DNA of 48,232 bases. Source: JBECKR01 sp040235415. Lineage in GTDB: Bacteria; Acidobacteriota; Polarisedimenticolia; Polarisedimenticolales; Polarisedimenticolaceae. Below the pieces are notes generated by a model. It searched no databases. It was given only the letters and a program-made list of their open reading frames with translations, and was not told the origin of the DNA. Both the position numbers and the translations under genes were made by a program. Where the stretch lies: assembly GCA_040235415.1 (NCBI GenBank), contig JBECKR010000378.1, positions 1 to 48,232 on the forward strand. The letters are read 5' to 3'. Shown in pieces: positions 17,466 to 24,580 of the stretch (its first letter is position 1; each line of letters opens with the position of its first letter).

Positions 17466-18146
17466 TCACTCCGCGAGCCTCTGGTTCGCCTCCTCCGCCG
17501 TCGGGGTGCTAGCGAATCGCTCGGTGATCTCGCGGTAGGCCTTGCGCGCGGCGTCCTCCCGCCCGGCGGCACGCTCGAGGTCGCCCATCGTCAGGAGCGC
17601 CTGCTCCGGCGGATACACCGACTGCGGATCGTCCGCGATGCCGCGGAGCAGCGCGACCGCTGCGTCGACGTCGCCCTGACGGGACTTGACCTCCGCGAGC
17701 CCGACGGTCGCGCTCTGGCGCAGCAGCGCCGATTCGGCGTCGCGAGACACGGCCTCGAGCGTCTTGGCCGCCCCCTCGAGGTCGCCGGTGCGGAGCAGCG
17801 TCATCCCCTCGTAGTAGCGCGCCGCGTCGCCGATCGGGGCCCCGCCCGCGGTCTTCGCCGCCTCGCGGAACTTCCCGAGCGCGGCCTCGAGCGTGCCGGG
17901 GCGTACCGCGCCCGGGTGGACCGCGCCGACGAACTCCATCTGGCCGTCCGAGAACATCCCCTCGGCGGCCTCGGCGCGGTGCGCGCGGTACTGCATCCAC
18001 CCGAGGACCGCAACGACGACGACGATCGCGGAGGCGGCGACCGCGACCACGATCCGCCAGTTATGCTCCAGCCACTCCGCGGCGTCGAACGTCGCCTCGA
18101 TGAACTCGTCGTGCTTCATCTGCTTGCGGGTCAACCCGGTTGCCAT
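17466..18146 (-). CDS. YfgM-like TPR membrane protein
   Basis: A 226-residue protein with a cytoplasmic N-terminus (KHDEFIEATFDAAEWLEHNW), one transmembrane helix at about 31-52 (IVVAVAASAIVVVVAVLGWM) and a periplasmic TPR-like solenoid. This is the layout of YfgM, an ancillary subunit of the SecYEG translocon that links it to periplasmic chaperones. In E. coli yfgM sits beside bamB and der; here it sits beside a tRNA gene and faces a secreted protein gene end-to-end with a 25-bp gap. Family assignment rests on topology and N-terminal motif. Confidence 0.8.
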   Translation of the reverse strand: MATGLTRKQMKHDEFIEATFDAAEWLEHNWRIVVAVAASAIVVVVAVLGWMQYRAHRAEAAEGMFSDGQMEFVGAVHPGAVRPGTLEAALGKFREAAKTAGGAPIGDAARYYEGMTLLRTGDLEGAAKTLEAVSRDAESALLRQSATVGLAEVKSRQGDVDAAVALLRGIADDPQSVYPPEQALLTMGDLERAAGREDAARKAYREITERFASTPTAEEANQRLAE

Positions 18147-18182
18147 CTGGCTCGCTCCCGGCCGCGTCGTCGCGGCCCCGAA

Positions 18183-18260
18183 TGGTGGGCCCGGAGGGAC
18201 TTGAACCCCCGACCTTGAGTTTAGGAAACTCCTGCTCTATCCGAACTGAGCTACGGGCCC
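18183..18260 (-). tRNA. tRNA-Arg (anticodon CCT)
   Basis: The minus strand folds as a full cloverleaf. The acceptor arm GGGCCCG pairs with CGGGCCC, the D arm is GCTC/GAGC, the anticodon loop TTCCTAA gives anticodon CCT (decodes AGG), and the T arm has loop TTCAAGT. The discriminator is A and CCA is encoded. The first anticodon-stem pair (27-43) is a G-A mismatch, leaving four good pairs. Confidence 0.95.
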
Positions 18261-18276
18261 GAAGGTCGTCTCCCGA

Positions 18277-18801
18277 TCAATCGTACTGCAGCAGACTGAA
18301 CACGTTGGCCGAGTCGAGGAGCTTCCTGCCGCCGAGGGCTCCGAGCTCGACCATGAAGGCGTATCCTTCCACCCGCGCCCCCAGCCGCCGCAGCAGCCTT
18401 CCCGCGGCCGCCGCCGTGCCGCCCGTCGCGAGCAGGTCGTCGACCACGACGATGCGCTGTCCCGGCGTGACCGAGTCCCGGTGGACCTCGATCCTCGCCG
18501 TACCGTACTCGAGCGCATAGTCCTCACCGTCGGTCTCGGCGGGAAGCTTGCCGGGCTTGCGCAGCATCACGAGGCCGACTCCGAGCCCGTACGCCATACA
18601 CGACGCCAGTACGAGGCCGCGAGCCTCGATGCCGGCGAGCGCGTCGATCGGCTCGCCGCGAAACCTCTCGACCAGCCGGTCCACCGTCGAGCGGAACGCG
18701 GCCGGATGTCGGAACAGGGTCGTGACGTCGTAGAAATTGATTCCCTTGCGGGGGAAATCGGGGATCTCCCGGATGGTGCGCTTGATGTCCGAGACCAGCA
18801 T
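18277..18801 (-). CDS. apt: Adenine phosphoribosyltransferase
   Basis: A 174-residue purine salvage enzyme making AMP from adenine and PRPP. The hallmarks are IREIPDFPRKGINFYDVTTL at the N-terminus, GIEARGLVLA, and the PRPP-binding motif VVVDDLLATGGTAAAA at about 125-140. The ATG at 18801 has GGGAG close upstream. It lies 23 bp after the acylphosphatase stop and 16 bp before the tRNA-Arg gene, all on the minus strand, so the three may be co-transcribed. Confidence 0.96.
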   Translation of the reverse strand: MLVSDIKRTIREIPDFPRKGINFYDVTTLFRHPAAFRSTVDRLVERFRGEPIDALAGIEARGLVLASCMAYGLGVGLVMLRKPGKLPAETDGEDYALEYGTARIEVHRDSVTPGQRIVVVDDLLATGGTAAAAGRLLRRLGARVEGYAFMVELGALGGRKLLDSANVFSLLQYD

Positions 18802-18824
18802 GCTCCGCTCCCCTCCGGGCCGGC

Positions 18825-19103
18825 TCAACGGCGGATCCGGAACTCCGCCGGCCCCCCGACGGACGCGACGTCCTCCGACTCCACCCGATCGACGTAGGCC
18901 ATGCGCGGTCCGCGCCGCAGGGCCGACTCGAGCCGACCGATCGCGGCGGAGTCGCCTTCCGCCACGACCTCGACCGCGCCATCCGCGAGGTTGCGAACCC
19001 AGCCTCCCAGACCGAGTCCCGTCGCCGTCTCCGACACGAAGTAACGGAACCCGACGCCCTGGACCCGCCCCGTGACCCTGAAGCGGACCGCCCTGGCTCC
19101 CAC
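18825..19103 (-). CDS. Acylphosphatase
   Basis: A 92-residue enzyme hydrolysing acyl-phosphates. The catalytic loop VQGVGFRYFV carries the phosphate-binding arginine (R20), and the conserved asparagine lies in GWVRNLADGAVEV. The start is GTG at 19103 with GGGGAGG just upstream. A divergent pair of promoters lies in the gap to the next gene. Confidence 0.93.
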   Translation of the reverse strand: MGARAVRFRVTGRVQGVGFRYFVSETATGLGLGGWVRNLADGAVEVVAEGDSAAIGRLESALRRGPRMAYVDRVESEDVASVGGPAEFRIRR

Positions 19104-19166
19104 GCGCCTCCCCGCTCGCCCCGGAGGCCCCGACGCGCACCGCGGAGGCCACCCCGCGGCGCAGGC

Positions 19167-19195
19167 ATCCTACGGCAAGCGTTGGAGTTCGGCAA
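19167..19195 (-). promoter_or_regulatory. Putative promoter of acylphosphatase-apt(-tRNA-Arg)
   Basis: The minus strand has TTGCCG (19190-19195), 17 bp, TAGGAT (19167-19172). It is back to back with a plus-strand promoter 36 bp away. Confidence 0.45.
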
Positions 19196-19230
19196 CCTCC
19201 GGGGAGGAGACGCGATCCAGGAATCGCGCG

Positions 19231-19260
19231 TTGACTGCGGCCGGGAGAGAGGCCTAGGAT
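19231..19260 (+). promoter_or_regulatory. Putative promoter of the small lipoprotein-like gene
   Basis: TTGACT (19231-19236), 18 bp, TAGGAT (19255-19260). The predicted leader to the ATG at 19312 is about 45 nt. Confidence 0.5.
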
Positions 19261-19311
19261 CGGTGCAGTTTCCGCGGATCTTGGAGGTCAGAACGCCAGG
19301 GAGGTGGGACC

Positions 19312-19617
19312 ATGAGCAAAGTGCGGGCTCTCGGCTTCGTCGCGGTCGCGGTGATCGCGATCCTCGCGACGGCGGCGTGTCGCCGCATCCCCGAGCCACA
19401 GGCGGGCAAGCTGCCGCCTTCGCAAACGATCGAGGTTCCGAGCGACGGCAAGATCCCGGCCGACTGGGGCCGCCTCGTCGCCGTCGTCGACAATCCGATC
19501 ACGACCGGGGTGTACACGATGTGGTTCGAGGACGCGGACGGCAACATCCGCATCGTGTACTACGGCGTCCGTTTCCGTCAATTGACCGAGACCGCCCAGC
19601 TCATCGAGCGGCAGTAG
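19312..19617 (+). CDS. Small exported (possibly lipo-) protein, unknown function
   Basis: A 101-residue protein with a strong N-terminal hydrophobic segment (VRALGFVAVAVIAILATAAC). It ends at a cysteine (C23) that could be lipidated, although the -3 position is Thr, not Leu. The mature part is short and beta-rich (RLVAVVDNPITTGVYTMWFE). GGAGGTGGG stands before the ATG. The next gene starts 11 bases after the stop and is also membrane-associated, so the pair probably works together. No family recognised. Confidence 0.7.
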   Translation: MSKVRALGFVAVAVIAILATAACRRIPEPQAGKLPPSQTIEVPSDGKIPADWGRLVAVVDNPITTGVYTMWFEDADGNIRIVYYGVRFRQLTETAQLIERQ

Positions 19618-19628
19618 GAGGAGCGGGG

Positions 19629-19853
19629 ATGAACAAGCTCGTCGCGTTCGCCTATCGCTGCGGCTTCGTCGTGGCGTTCGTCGTCGCCGCCGTGGCGGTG
19701 CTCGAGGTCATCTGCCGGGAGTTCGGCTACACGCTGCTCCGCGGAACCTACACCGCCGGACGTCTGCTCGAGTTCTCGGCCATCGTCATGACCTTCGTGA
19801 TCGCGTTCCTGCTGCGCGACATCCGCCAGCTCGTCCGGGACAAGCGCGGCTGA
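19629..19853 (+). CDS. Small two-helix membrane protein, unknown function
   Basis: A 74-residue protein with two predicted transmembrane helices (about residues 8-28 and 46-63) and a basic C-terminus (RDIRQLVRDKRG). AGGAGGAG lies just upstream of the ATG and overlaps the region after the previous stop; the two genes form an operon behind the promoter at 19231-19260. No family recognised. Confidence 0.65.
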   Translation: MNKLVAFAYRCGFVVAFVVAAVAVLEVICREFGYTLLRGTYTAGRLLEFSAIVMTFVIAFLLRDIRQLVRDKRG

Positions 19854-19896
19854 CGCGAACTTCGGGCCCCGACCGGAGCGGAGTGAGGAACGCGTA

Positions 19897-19973
19897 TGGT
19901 CGGGGCGAGTGGATTTGAACCACCGACCCCCTGCTCCCGAAGCAGGTGCGCTACCAGGCTGCGCTACGCCCCG
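19897..19973 (-). tRNA. tRNA-Pro (anticodon CGG)
   Basis: A minus-strand cloverleaf: acceptor CGGGGCG/CGCCCCG, D arm GCGC/GCGC, anticodon stem CCTGC/GCAGG with loop TTCGGGA (anticodon CGG, decodes CCG), T loop TTCAAAT, discriminator A and encoded CCA. C at position 1 is typical of bacterial tRNA-Pro. Confidence 0.96.
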
Positions 19974-20046
19974 ACCTTGCGAGCGGCGAGATGGTAGCAG
20001 CAACCCCGACCACCCGCAAACCCCGGCAAGCGCGCCGGTTCCGGAT

Positions 20047-20685
20047 TCAGAGCATCTTCACGACGTAGAATCCGAGAACGAGCAGCACGCCGAACGCGAG
20101 GGTGAGCCACCCGAGGTAGCGCTCGACGAACGGCTGCACCCGGGGCCCGATCCGCGCCACGAGCTCGGCCACGAGGAAGAACCGGCCCGCGCGGCCGATC
20201 GTCGACGCCAGAACGAACACCGGCAGACCGACCGCGAAAACGCCCGCGGATATCGTGAACACCTTGTACGGGATCGGGGTGAACCCGGCCAGGAACAGCG
20301 CCGAGAACGCATTCGCCGCGTACGCCCGCTGAACCGTGTCGAAGTTGGCGTGCGTGAATCCGATCGCCCCGAGGTGGTCGAACACCCAGGCGTCGATCAT
20401 GTGCCACACGCCCCATCCGATGGCGTAGCCCGTGAGTCCGCCGAGGACCGACCCGACGGTGCACAGCAGGGCGAAGCGGCGCGCGCGGCGCGGCTGCGCG
20501 ACCGCCATCGCCATCAAGAGCACGTCGGGCGGAACCGGGAAGAAGCTCGCCTCCGCGAACGCCAGGCCGAACAGCGCGAGACGCGCGTGGCGGTGCCCCG
20601 CCCAGTGCAGCACCCACGCGTAGATCCTGCGGTGCAACCGGAACCGGCCGGTCAGGGGCTCGGCGGCGCGGTCTACGTCGGCCAT
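20047..20685 (-). CDS. YqaA/DedA-like membrane protein (SNARE-associated Golgi protein family)
   Basis: A 212-residue polytopic inner-membrane protein. The family core is visible as FAEASFFPVPPDVLLMAMAV, with the conserved E and PxP, then GSVLGGLTGYAIGWGVW and FTPIPYKVFTISAGVF. DedA-superfamily members are implicated in lipid (undecaprenyl phosphate or phospholipid) flipping; the YqaA branch is uncharacterised. GGGAGGT lies five bases before the ATG at 20685. Its start overlaps the pcm stop by 13 bp, and surE-pcm-yqaA form one minus-strand unit. Confidence 0.88.
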   Translation of the reverse strand: MADVDRAAEPLTGRFRLHRRIYAWVLHWAGHRHARLALFGLAFAEASFFPVPPDVLLMAMAVAQPRRARRFALLCTVGSVLGGLTGYAIGWGVWHMIDAWVFDHLGAIGFTHANFDTVQRAYAANAFSALFLAGFTPIPYKVFTISAGVFAVGLPVFVLASTIGRAGRFFLVAELVARIGPRVQPFVERYLGWLTLAFGVLLVLGFYVVKML

Positions 20686-21323
20686 CCGAACCTCCCGAGG
20701 AGCGGCACGAACTTGCACGCGCCGAACGTCTCCCGCTCCACGCCGTCGCCGCGCCGTGTGACGCGGGCGAGCACCTGGTCGTCGGGGTCGTCGCGGGAGG
20801 CCAGCGGCAAGACCAAGCGACCTCCGTCCGCGAGCTGCTCGAGCAACGGCGCGGGGAGCTCCGGCGCCGCGGCGGTCACGAGGATGCCGCGGTACGGCGC
20901 GAACTCGCTCCAGCCGTAACCGCCGTCGAAGATCTTGAAGTGCGCGTTCTCGATTCCGAGCGCCCGGATGATCCGAAGCGCGCGGCGGGAGAACTCCGGG
21001 ATCCTCTCGACGGAGTAGACCTGATGGTACAGCCGGCTCAGCACGGCCGCCTGGTAGCCGGAGCCGCTCCCGATCTCGAGCGCGCGCCCGCCCCCGTCCG
21101 GCTCGAGCAGCTCGGTCATGCGCGCCACGATCCAGGGCTGGGAGATCGTTTGCTGATCACCGATCGGGAGCGCCACGTCGTCGTCGTAGGCCTTGCCCTG
21201 CAGCGCCTCCTCGACGAAACGGTGCCGCGCGACCCCCCGCATCGCGTCGAGCACCCTCGGATCCGTGATGCCCCGCGACTGCAGACGTCGCACCATCCGG
21301 TCCCGTTGGATGGCGTAGTTCAC
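20673..21323 (-). CDS. pcm: Protein-L-isoaspartate O-methyltransferase
   Basis: A 216-residue repair enzyme that methylates isoaspartyl residues with S-adenosylmethionine. The family region is DDVALPIGDQQTISQPWIVA, followed by the SAM-binding loop LEIGSGSGYQAAVL and VERIPEF. The start is GTG at 21323, overlapping the surE stop as GTGA. surE-pcm pairing is widespread in Gram-negative bacteria, where both act in stationary-phase survival. Confidence 0.96.
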   Translation of the reverse strand: MNYAIQRDRMVRRLQSRGITDPRVLDAMRGVARHRFVEEALQGKAYDDDVALPIGDQQTISQPWIVARMTELLEPDGGGRALEIGSGSGYQAAVLSRLYHQVYSVERIPEFSRRALRIIRALGIENAHFKIFDGGYGWSEFAPYRGILVTAAAPELPAPLLEQLADGGRLVLPLASRDDPDDQVLARVTRRGDGVERETFGACKFVPLLGRFGWPT

Positions 21324-22105
21324 CGCTCGCCGATCTCCGGGGCCAGACGCCAGCGCGCCAGATCGCGCAGCGCCGGCTGGTGGGTCATGTCCGCGTGCAG
21401 CGGCGTGATCGAGACGAAACCGTCCCGGATCGCGGCGTGATCTCCATCGGGCTCTCCCGCGGGCGTCGTATCGGCGCCCGCGATCCAGTAGTACGGGCGC
21501 CCGGACGGGTCGAGACGCTCGACGACGGCGGCCCGATAGGTCCGGCTTCCCTGCCGCGTGATGCGGTGCCCTCGGGGGTCGCCGAGCGGCACGTTGACGT
21601 TCAGCAGCACCCCCGCGGGCAGCCCCCGCTCGAGCACCGCGGCGCAGATCCTGCGAGCCCAGCGTGCCGCGACCCCGTAGGCGGCGTGTCCGGCGTCGTC
21701 CGTGGCGGCCGAGACGGCGACCGACGGAACCCGGAGCAGCGTGCCCTCGAGCGCGCCCGCGACCGTCCCCGAATACGTCACGTCGTCGCCCACGTTGACG
21801 CCGCGGTTGATCCCGGAGACAACGAGGTCGGGCACCCGCCCCCCGGTGAGGTTGAACACGCCGAGGTGCACGCAGTCCGTCGGCGTACCGTCGACGCGGT
21901 AGCGGTCCGGCGCGATCGCGTCGACCCGCAGCGGACGCCGCAGGGTCAAGGCGTGGCTCGTACCGCTGTGCTCGCGATCCGGCGCCACGACGACGACGCG
22001 CCCGAGCGGCTCGACCGCGCGCACGAGAGCGTCGAGCCCGGCGGCGTCGTAGCCGTCGTCGTTCGTCACCAGGATGCAGCGCGGATCGGTGCCGGACGAG
22101 CTCAA
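21320..22105 (-). CDS. surE: 5'/3'-nucleotidase SurE
   Basis: A 261-residue metal-dependent nucleotidase. Landmarks are LVTNDDGYDAAG (metal-binding Asp pair), APDREHSGTSHALT, and VVSGINRGVNVGDDVTYSGT with the metal-binding Asn. The start is TTG at 22105 with GGGGAA upstream. The leader contains a perfect 14-bp palindrome (22120-22133), and the likely promoter is at 22179-22208. Confidence 0.96.
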   Translation of the reverse strand: MSSSGTDPRCILVTNDDGYDAAGLDALVRAVEPLGRVVVVAPDREHSGTSHALTLRRPLRVDAIAPDRYRVDGTPTDCVHLGVFNLTGGRVPDLVVSGINRGVNVGDDVTYSGTVAGALEGTLLRVPSVAVSAATDDAGHAAYGVAARWARRICAAVLERGLPAGVLLNVNVPLGDPRGHRITRQGSRTYRAAVVERLDPSGRPYYWIAGADTTPAGEPDGDHAAIRDGFVSITPLHADMTHQPALRDLARWRLAPEIGER

Positions 22106-22119
22106 CGGGTTCCCCGATC

Positions 22120-22133
22120 GGGAGTTAACTCCC
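22120..22133. promoter_or_regulatory. Perfect 14-bp palindrome in the surE leader
   Basis: GGGAGTTAACTCCC reads the same on both strands. It lies between the predicted surE transcription start and its TTG codon. It shares GGG with an adjacent palindrome CCCGATCGGG (22113-22122), so as RNA the two small hairpins would exclude each other. It could be an operator or a leader switch. Confidence 0.4.
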
Positions 22134-22178
22134 TGCTACAGCGGGATTTCGTCTTCACAAGGACGGCGCGGAGGACGC

Positions 22179-22208
22179 ATTATATGCAGCCGCAGGGGGC
22201 GGGGACAA
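22179..22208 (-). promoter_or_regulatory. Putative surE-pcm-yqaA promoter
   Basis: The minus strand has TTGTCC (22203-22208), 18 bp, and a consensus TATAAT (22179-22184). On the plus strand TTCACA (22154-22159) with CATTAT (22178-22183) overlaps it and could serve the divergent ECF sigma gene. Confidence 0.5.
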
Positions 22209-22305
22209 CCGCGCCGTGCGGGCTGCGGGAACCGGATCGCGGGACGTTGCGTCTCTCCTTTCGGGGTCCGCAGCCGGGAGGCGGGCCGGAGCACCGGGAG
22301 CTCGG

Positions 22306-22869
22306 GTGGACGATCTCGGCGGATTGATCGAGGCCTGCCGGGGCGGCGACGCTCTCGCCTGGGAGACGCTCGTGCGCCGATTCCAGGCCCGGATCTACGG
22401 GCTCGCTCGGCACTACGTCCGGGATCCCGAGGAAGCGCGGGATCTCGCGCAGGACATCTTCGTGAGGATCTACCGCAAGCTCGGCGGTTTCCAGGGCGGC
22501 GACGCGTTCGTGCCGTGGATGCTCCGAGTCGCGCGGAACTGCTGCATCGACCGGATTCGACGCCTCGAGGCGCGTCCGCCGGCGCACGACGTCCCCGCCG
22601 ACGAAGCCCGCGATCTGGTCGCACGCGATCCGACGCCGGAATCGGCCGGCGACGCCTCCGAACGTCGGCGGATGATCGAGCGAGCGCTCGCCGCGCTCGG
22701 CCACGACCATCGCGAGGTGCTGATCCTGAAGGAGATCCAGGGGCTCAGGGTCGAGGAGATCTCGTCGATGCTCGGGGTGCCGAGCGGCACGGTCAAGTCC
22801 CGCGCCGCTCGCGCGCGGGCCGAGCTGGCCCGGGTCATCGTCGCCCTCGACCCGTCGTACGGGAGCTGA
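22306..22869 (+). CDS. ECF (RpoE-like) RNA polymerase sigma factor
   Basis: A 187-residue group 4 sigma factor. Region 2 runs over about 10-75 (WETLVRRFQARIYGLARHYV, EARDLAQDIFVRIYRKL, VPWMLRVARNCCIDRIRRLE). Region 4 is at about 125-175 (LAALGHDHREVLILKEIQGL, EEISSMLGVPSGTVKSRAAR). The GTG at 22306 with GGGAG five bases upstream was preferred to an ORF start 90 bases earlier. It is followed after 4 bp by a zinc-finger anti-sigma gene, the standard sigma/anti-sigma arrangement. Its stimulus cannot be read from sequence. Confidence 0.92.
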   Translation: MDDLGGLIEACRGGDALAWETLVRRFQARIYGLARHYVRDPEEARDLAQDIFVRIYRKLGGFQGGDAFVPWMLRVARNCCIDRIRRLEARPPAHDVPADEARDLVARDPTPESAGDASERRRMIERALAALGHDHREVLILKEIQGLRVEEISSMLGVPSGTVKSRAARARAELARVIVALDPSYGS

Positions 22870-22873
22870 GGAC

Positions 22874-23767
22874 GTGGACTGCAAGGAGTTCGAACGTCGT
22901 CTCGACGCCCGGCTCGACGGAGTCTCGTCCGGCGAGCTCGATCCGGCCGCTCGGTCGCATGCCGACGCGTGTCTCCGCTGCCGCGAGCTCGAGGTCTTGC
23001 TGCGGCCGGAAGAGCTGACGGACGGCGGCGCGGTTCCGGTCGACGTCGTGGCGGGCGTGTTGGAGCGAACGACGGGACCGAGCTGCGGAGCGGCGCTCGA
23101 GGCGATCGCCGCGAGCCTCGAGGGAACCCTCGATTCCTCGGCGTCTGCGCGGCTCGAGGGTCATCTCGGGCGCTGCCCCCGATGCGGCGCGATCGCGCGA
23201 GTCGCGGCGAGCCTCGCCGGCGAGCTCCCCGAGCTCGCGGAAACGGACCCCGGCCCCGGGTTCGTGGACGCCGTGATGCGCCGGACGCTGCCGTTCTCTT
23301 CGCGACTGCGCCGCCGATGGGTCCCGTGGCTCGACCGGATCCGCGGATTCGCCCTGCGGCCGCGATTCCCGGTCGAGAGCGCCTATGCCGGCGCGCTGTT
23401 GGCCGTCGCCGCGCTCGCGCTCGCGGGGATCCCGCTCGGGGACGCGGCCGAGGCGTGCGTCCGGATGGCGAGCGCCGCGGGTCGCTCCGTCGAGACCGTC
23501 CGGGACGGCTCGCGCGAGCTCGCCCCGGCCGTCGCCGCTCCCTATCGCGAGCTCGAGCAACGCTTCGACGACGCCCTCGCGGGAGGGGCCGAGCGCGCCG
23601 GAGCGGCCCAACGGGCGATCAGGAGCTGGACGAAGGGGATTCTCGGCGAGTTCGAGCGGGTTCGCGGAACCTCCGACGCCCCGGATGCGTCTCCCCTGCC
23701 CGAGAGCGGCGAGCGCCGCCCGAGTCGGGACGAAGCGAATGACCGCACCAAGGAGAGCGAACGATGA
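22874..23767 (+). CDS. Membrane anti-sigma factor with two tandem zinc-finger (ZAS-like) modules
   Basis: A 297-residue protein. Two Cys-x25-His-x3-Cys-x2-Cys modules are visible: C3, H29, C33, C36 and C71, H97, C101, C104. This is the zinc anti-sigma pattern, duplicated with identical spacing. A hydrophobic segment at about 174-192 (AYAGALLAVAALALAGIPL) anchors it in the inner membrane, and about 100 residues follow that appear periplasmic or coiled. It presumably holds the upstream ECF sigma factor at the membrane until a signal releases it. The start is GTG at 22874, and the stop overlaps the next ATG (ATGA). Confidence 0.86.
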   Translation: MDCKEFERRLDARLDGVSSGELDPAARSHADACLRCRELEVLLRPEELTDGGAVPVDVVAGVLERTTGPSCGAALEAIAASLEGTLDSSASARLEGHLGRCPRCGAIARVAASLAGELPELAETDPGPGFVDAVMRRTLPFSSRLRRRWVPWLDRIRGFALRPRFPVESAYAGALLAVAALALAGIPLGDAAEACVRMASAAGRSVETVRDGSRELAPAVAAPYRELEQRFDDALAGGAERAGAAQRAIRSWTKGILGEFERVRGTSDAPDASPLPESGERRPSRDEANDRTKESER

Positions 23768-24351
23768 ACGGAAACCCCCAGTCGGCCCCGCCGGCCGCGC
23801 CCGCGACGCAGCCGGAGTCGTGGAGCACGACCCGACCCGGATTCGCCATGGCGCCCGACCCCCGGCGCAAGTCCCCCTTCCTGGCCGGCGCGCTGTCGCT
23901 GTTCCCGGGCTTGGGCCAGGTCTATCTCGGGTTGTACGTGCGCGGCTTCGTGAACGCCATCGTGATCGCGATCGTCATCACGTTGCTCGCGACCAACGAG
24001 CTCGACGAGCTCACGCCTCTGTTCGGGTTCTTGCTGCCGTTCTTCTGGCTGTACAACGTCATCGACGCCGCCCGGACCGCGGTCTTGTACAACCAGGCCC
24101 TGAACGGACTCGAGAGCGCCGCGATGCCGAGCGACCTGCGCCTTCCGCGAGTCGGGGGATCGATCGCGGGCGGCGTGGCGCTGATCGTCATCGGCGCCAT
24201 TCTGCTCGCCCACACGCGCTTCGGCATGCGGCTCGAGTGGGTCGCCGAGTGGTGGCCGGTCGCGCCGATCGCGCTCGGCGCTTGGCTCGTGTTCCGAGCC
24301 GTCTCGGAGCGCCGAGGCGCGGCCGCCCCGGGGGAGGCCTCGCCGGACTAG
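23764..24351 (+). CDS. Small polytopic membrane protein of the sigma-factor operon
   Basis: A 195-residue protein with a Pro/Ala-rich cytoplasmic start, then FLAGALSLFPGLGQVYLGLY, a TM2/DUF5683-like opening. Four hydrophobic segments are predicted (about 40-58, 61-78, 85-105, 140-160) plus a short one near 170-185. The ATG overlaps the anti-sigma stop (ATGA), so it is translationally coupled and may be part of the sensing apparatus. Function not recognised. Confidence 0.75.
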   Translation: MNGNPQSAPPAAPATQPESWSTTRPGFAMAPDPRRKSPFLAGALSLFPGLGQVYLGLYVRGFVNAIVIAIVITLLATNELDELTPLFGFLLPFFWLYNVIDAARTAVLYNQALNGLESAAMPSDLRLPRVGGSIAGGVALIVIGAILLAHTRFGMRLEWVAEWWPVAPIALGAWLVFRAVSERRGAAAPGEASPD

Positions 24352-24402
24352 ATTCCAGAAATTCGAAGCGAGACGGCCCGTCCGTACGTATCCATGCATG
24401 TA

Positions 24403-24482
24403 GCCGCTTCGGGGCGGGAAACACACGGGTATTTCAACCCCCCCCCGAAGTACCCTCCTCCTGTCGAACGCCCCGAAGCGGC
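24403..24482. repeat. Nested inverted-repeat element (possible structured RNA or palindromic repeat)
   Basis: The 229-bp gap 24352-24580 holds a perfect 14-bp inverted repeat (GCCGCTTCGGGGCG at 24403-24416, its complement at 24469-24482). Nested inside is a 9-bp stem, GGGTATTTC (24427-24435) with GAAGTACCC (24447-24455) and one G-U pair, capped by AAC9. Internal loops of 10 and 13 nt separate the stems. The flanks are less GC-rich than the genes around. There is no T tract after it on either strand, so it is not a simple terminator. It could be a cis-acting RNA of the downstream gene, or a REP/MITE-like repeat. Confidence 0.6.
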
Positions 24483-24560
24483 CCCCGGTCCACCCAAAAC
24501 CCACCGATAAATGCCCGGCAATCGGGGCGATTCGCAATGGCACGACAACCGGGTCACGAT

Positions 24561-24580
24561 GGAGGCACGGGAGAACCTCC
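24561..24580 (+). promoter_or_regulatory. Hairpin around the ribosome-binding site of the thioredoxin-like gene
   Basis: GGAGG (24561-24565) can pair with CCTCC (24576-24580), which ends directly at the ATG. The functional GGGAG (24569-24573) would sit in the 10-base loop. Such a fold could modulate initiation; this is inference from the sequence alone. Confidence 0.35.

Noticed and set aside
19104..19311. Additional small gene in the acylphosphatase/lipoprotein gap
   Set aside because: Open frames here overlap the two divergent promoters and lack starts with ribosome-binding sites.
24403..24482. Insertion-sequence terminal repeats
   Set aside because: No transposase and no flanking direct repeat; only 80 bp long. 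A short non-autonomous repeat remains possible.
24352..24580. c-di-GMP (GEMM) or other known riboswitch
   Set aside because: The stems are present but the conserved core sequences of GEMM, cobalamin, TPP or SAM classes are not seen.
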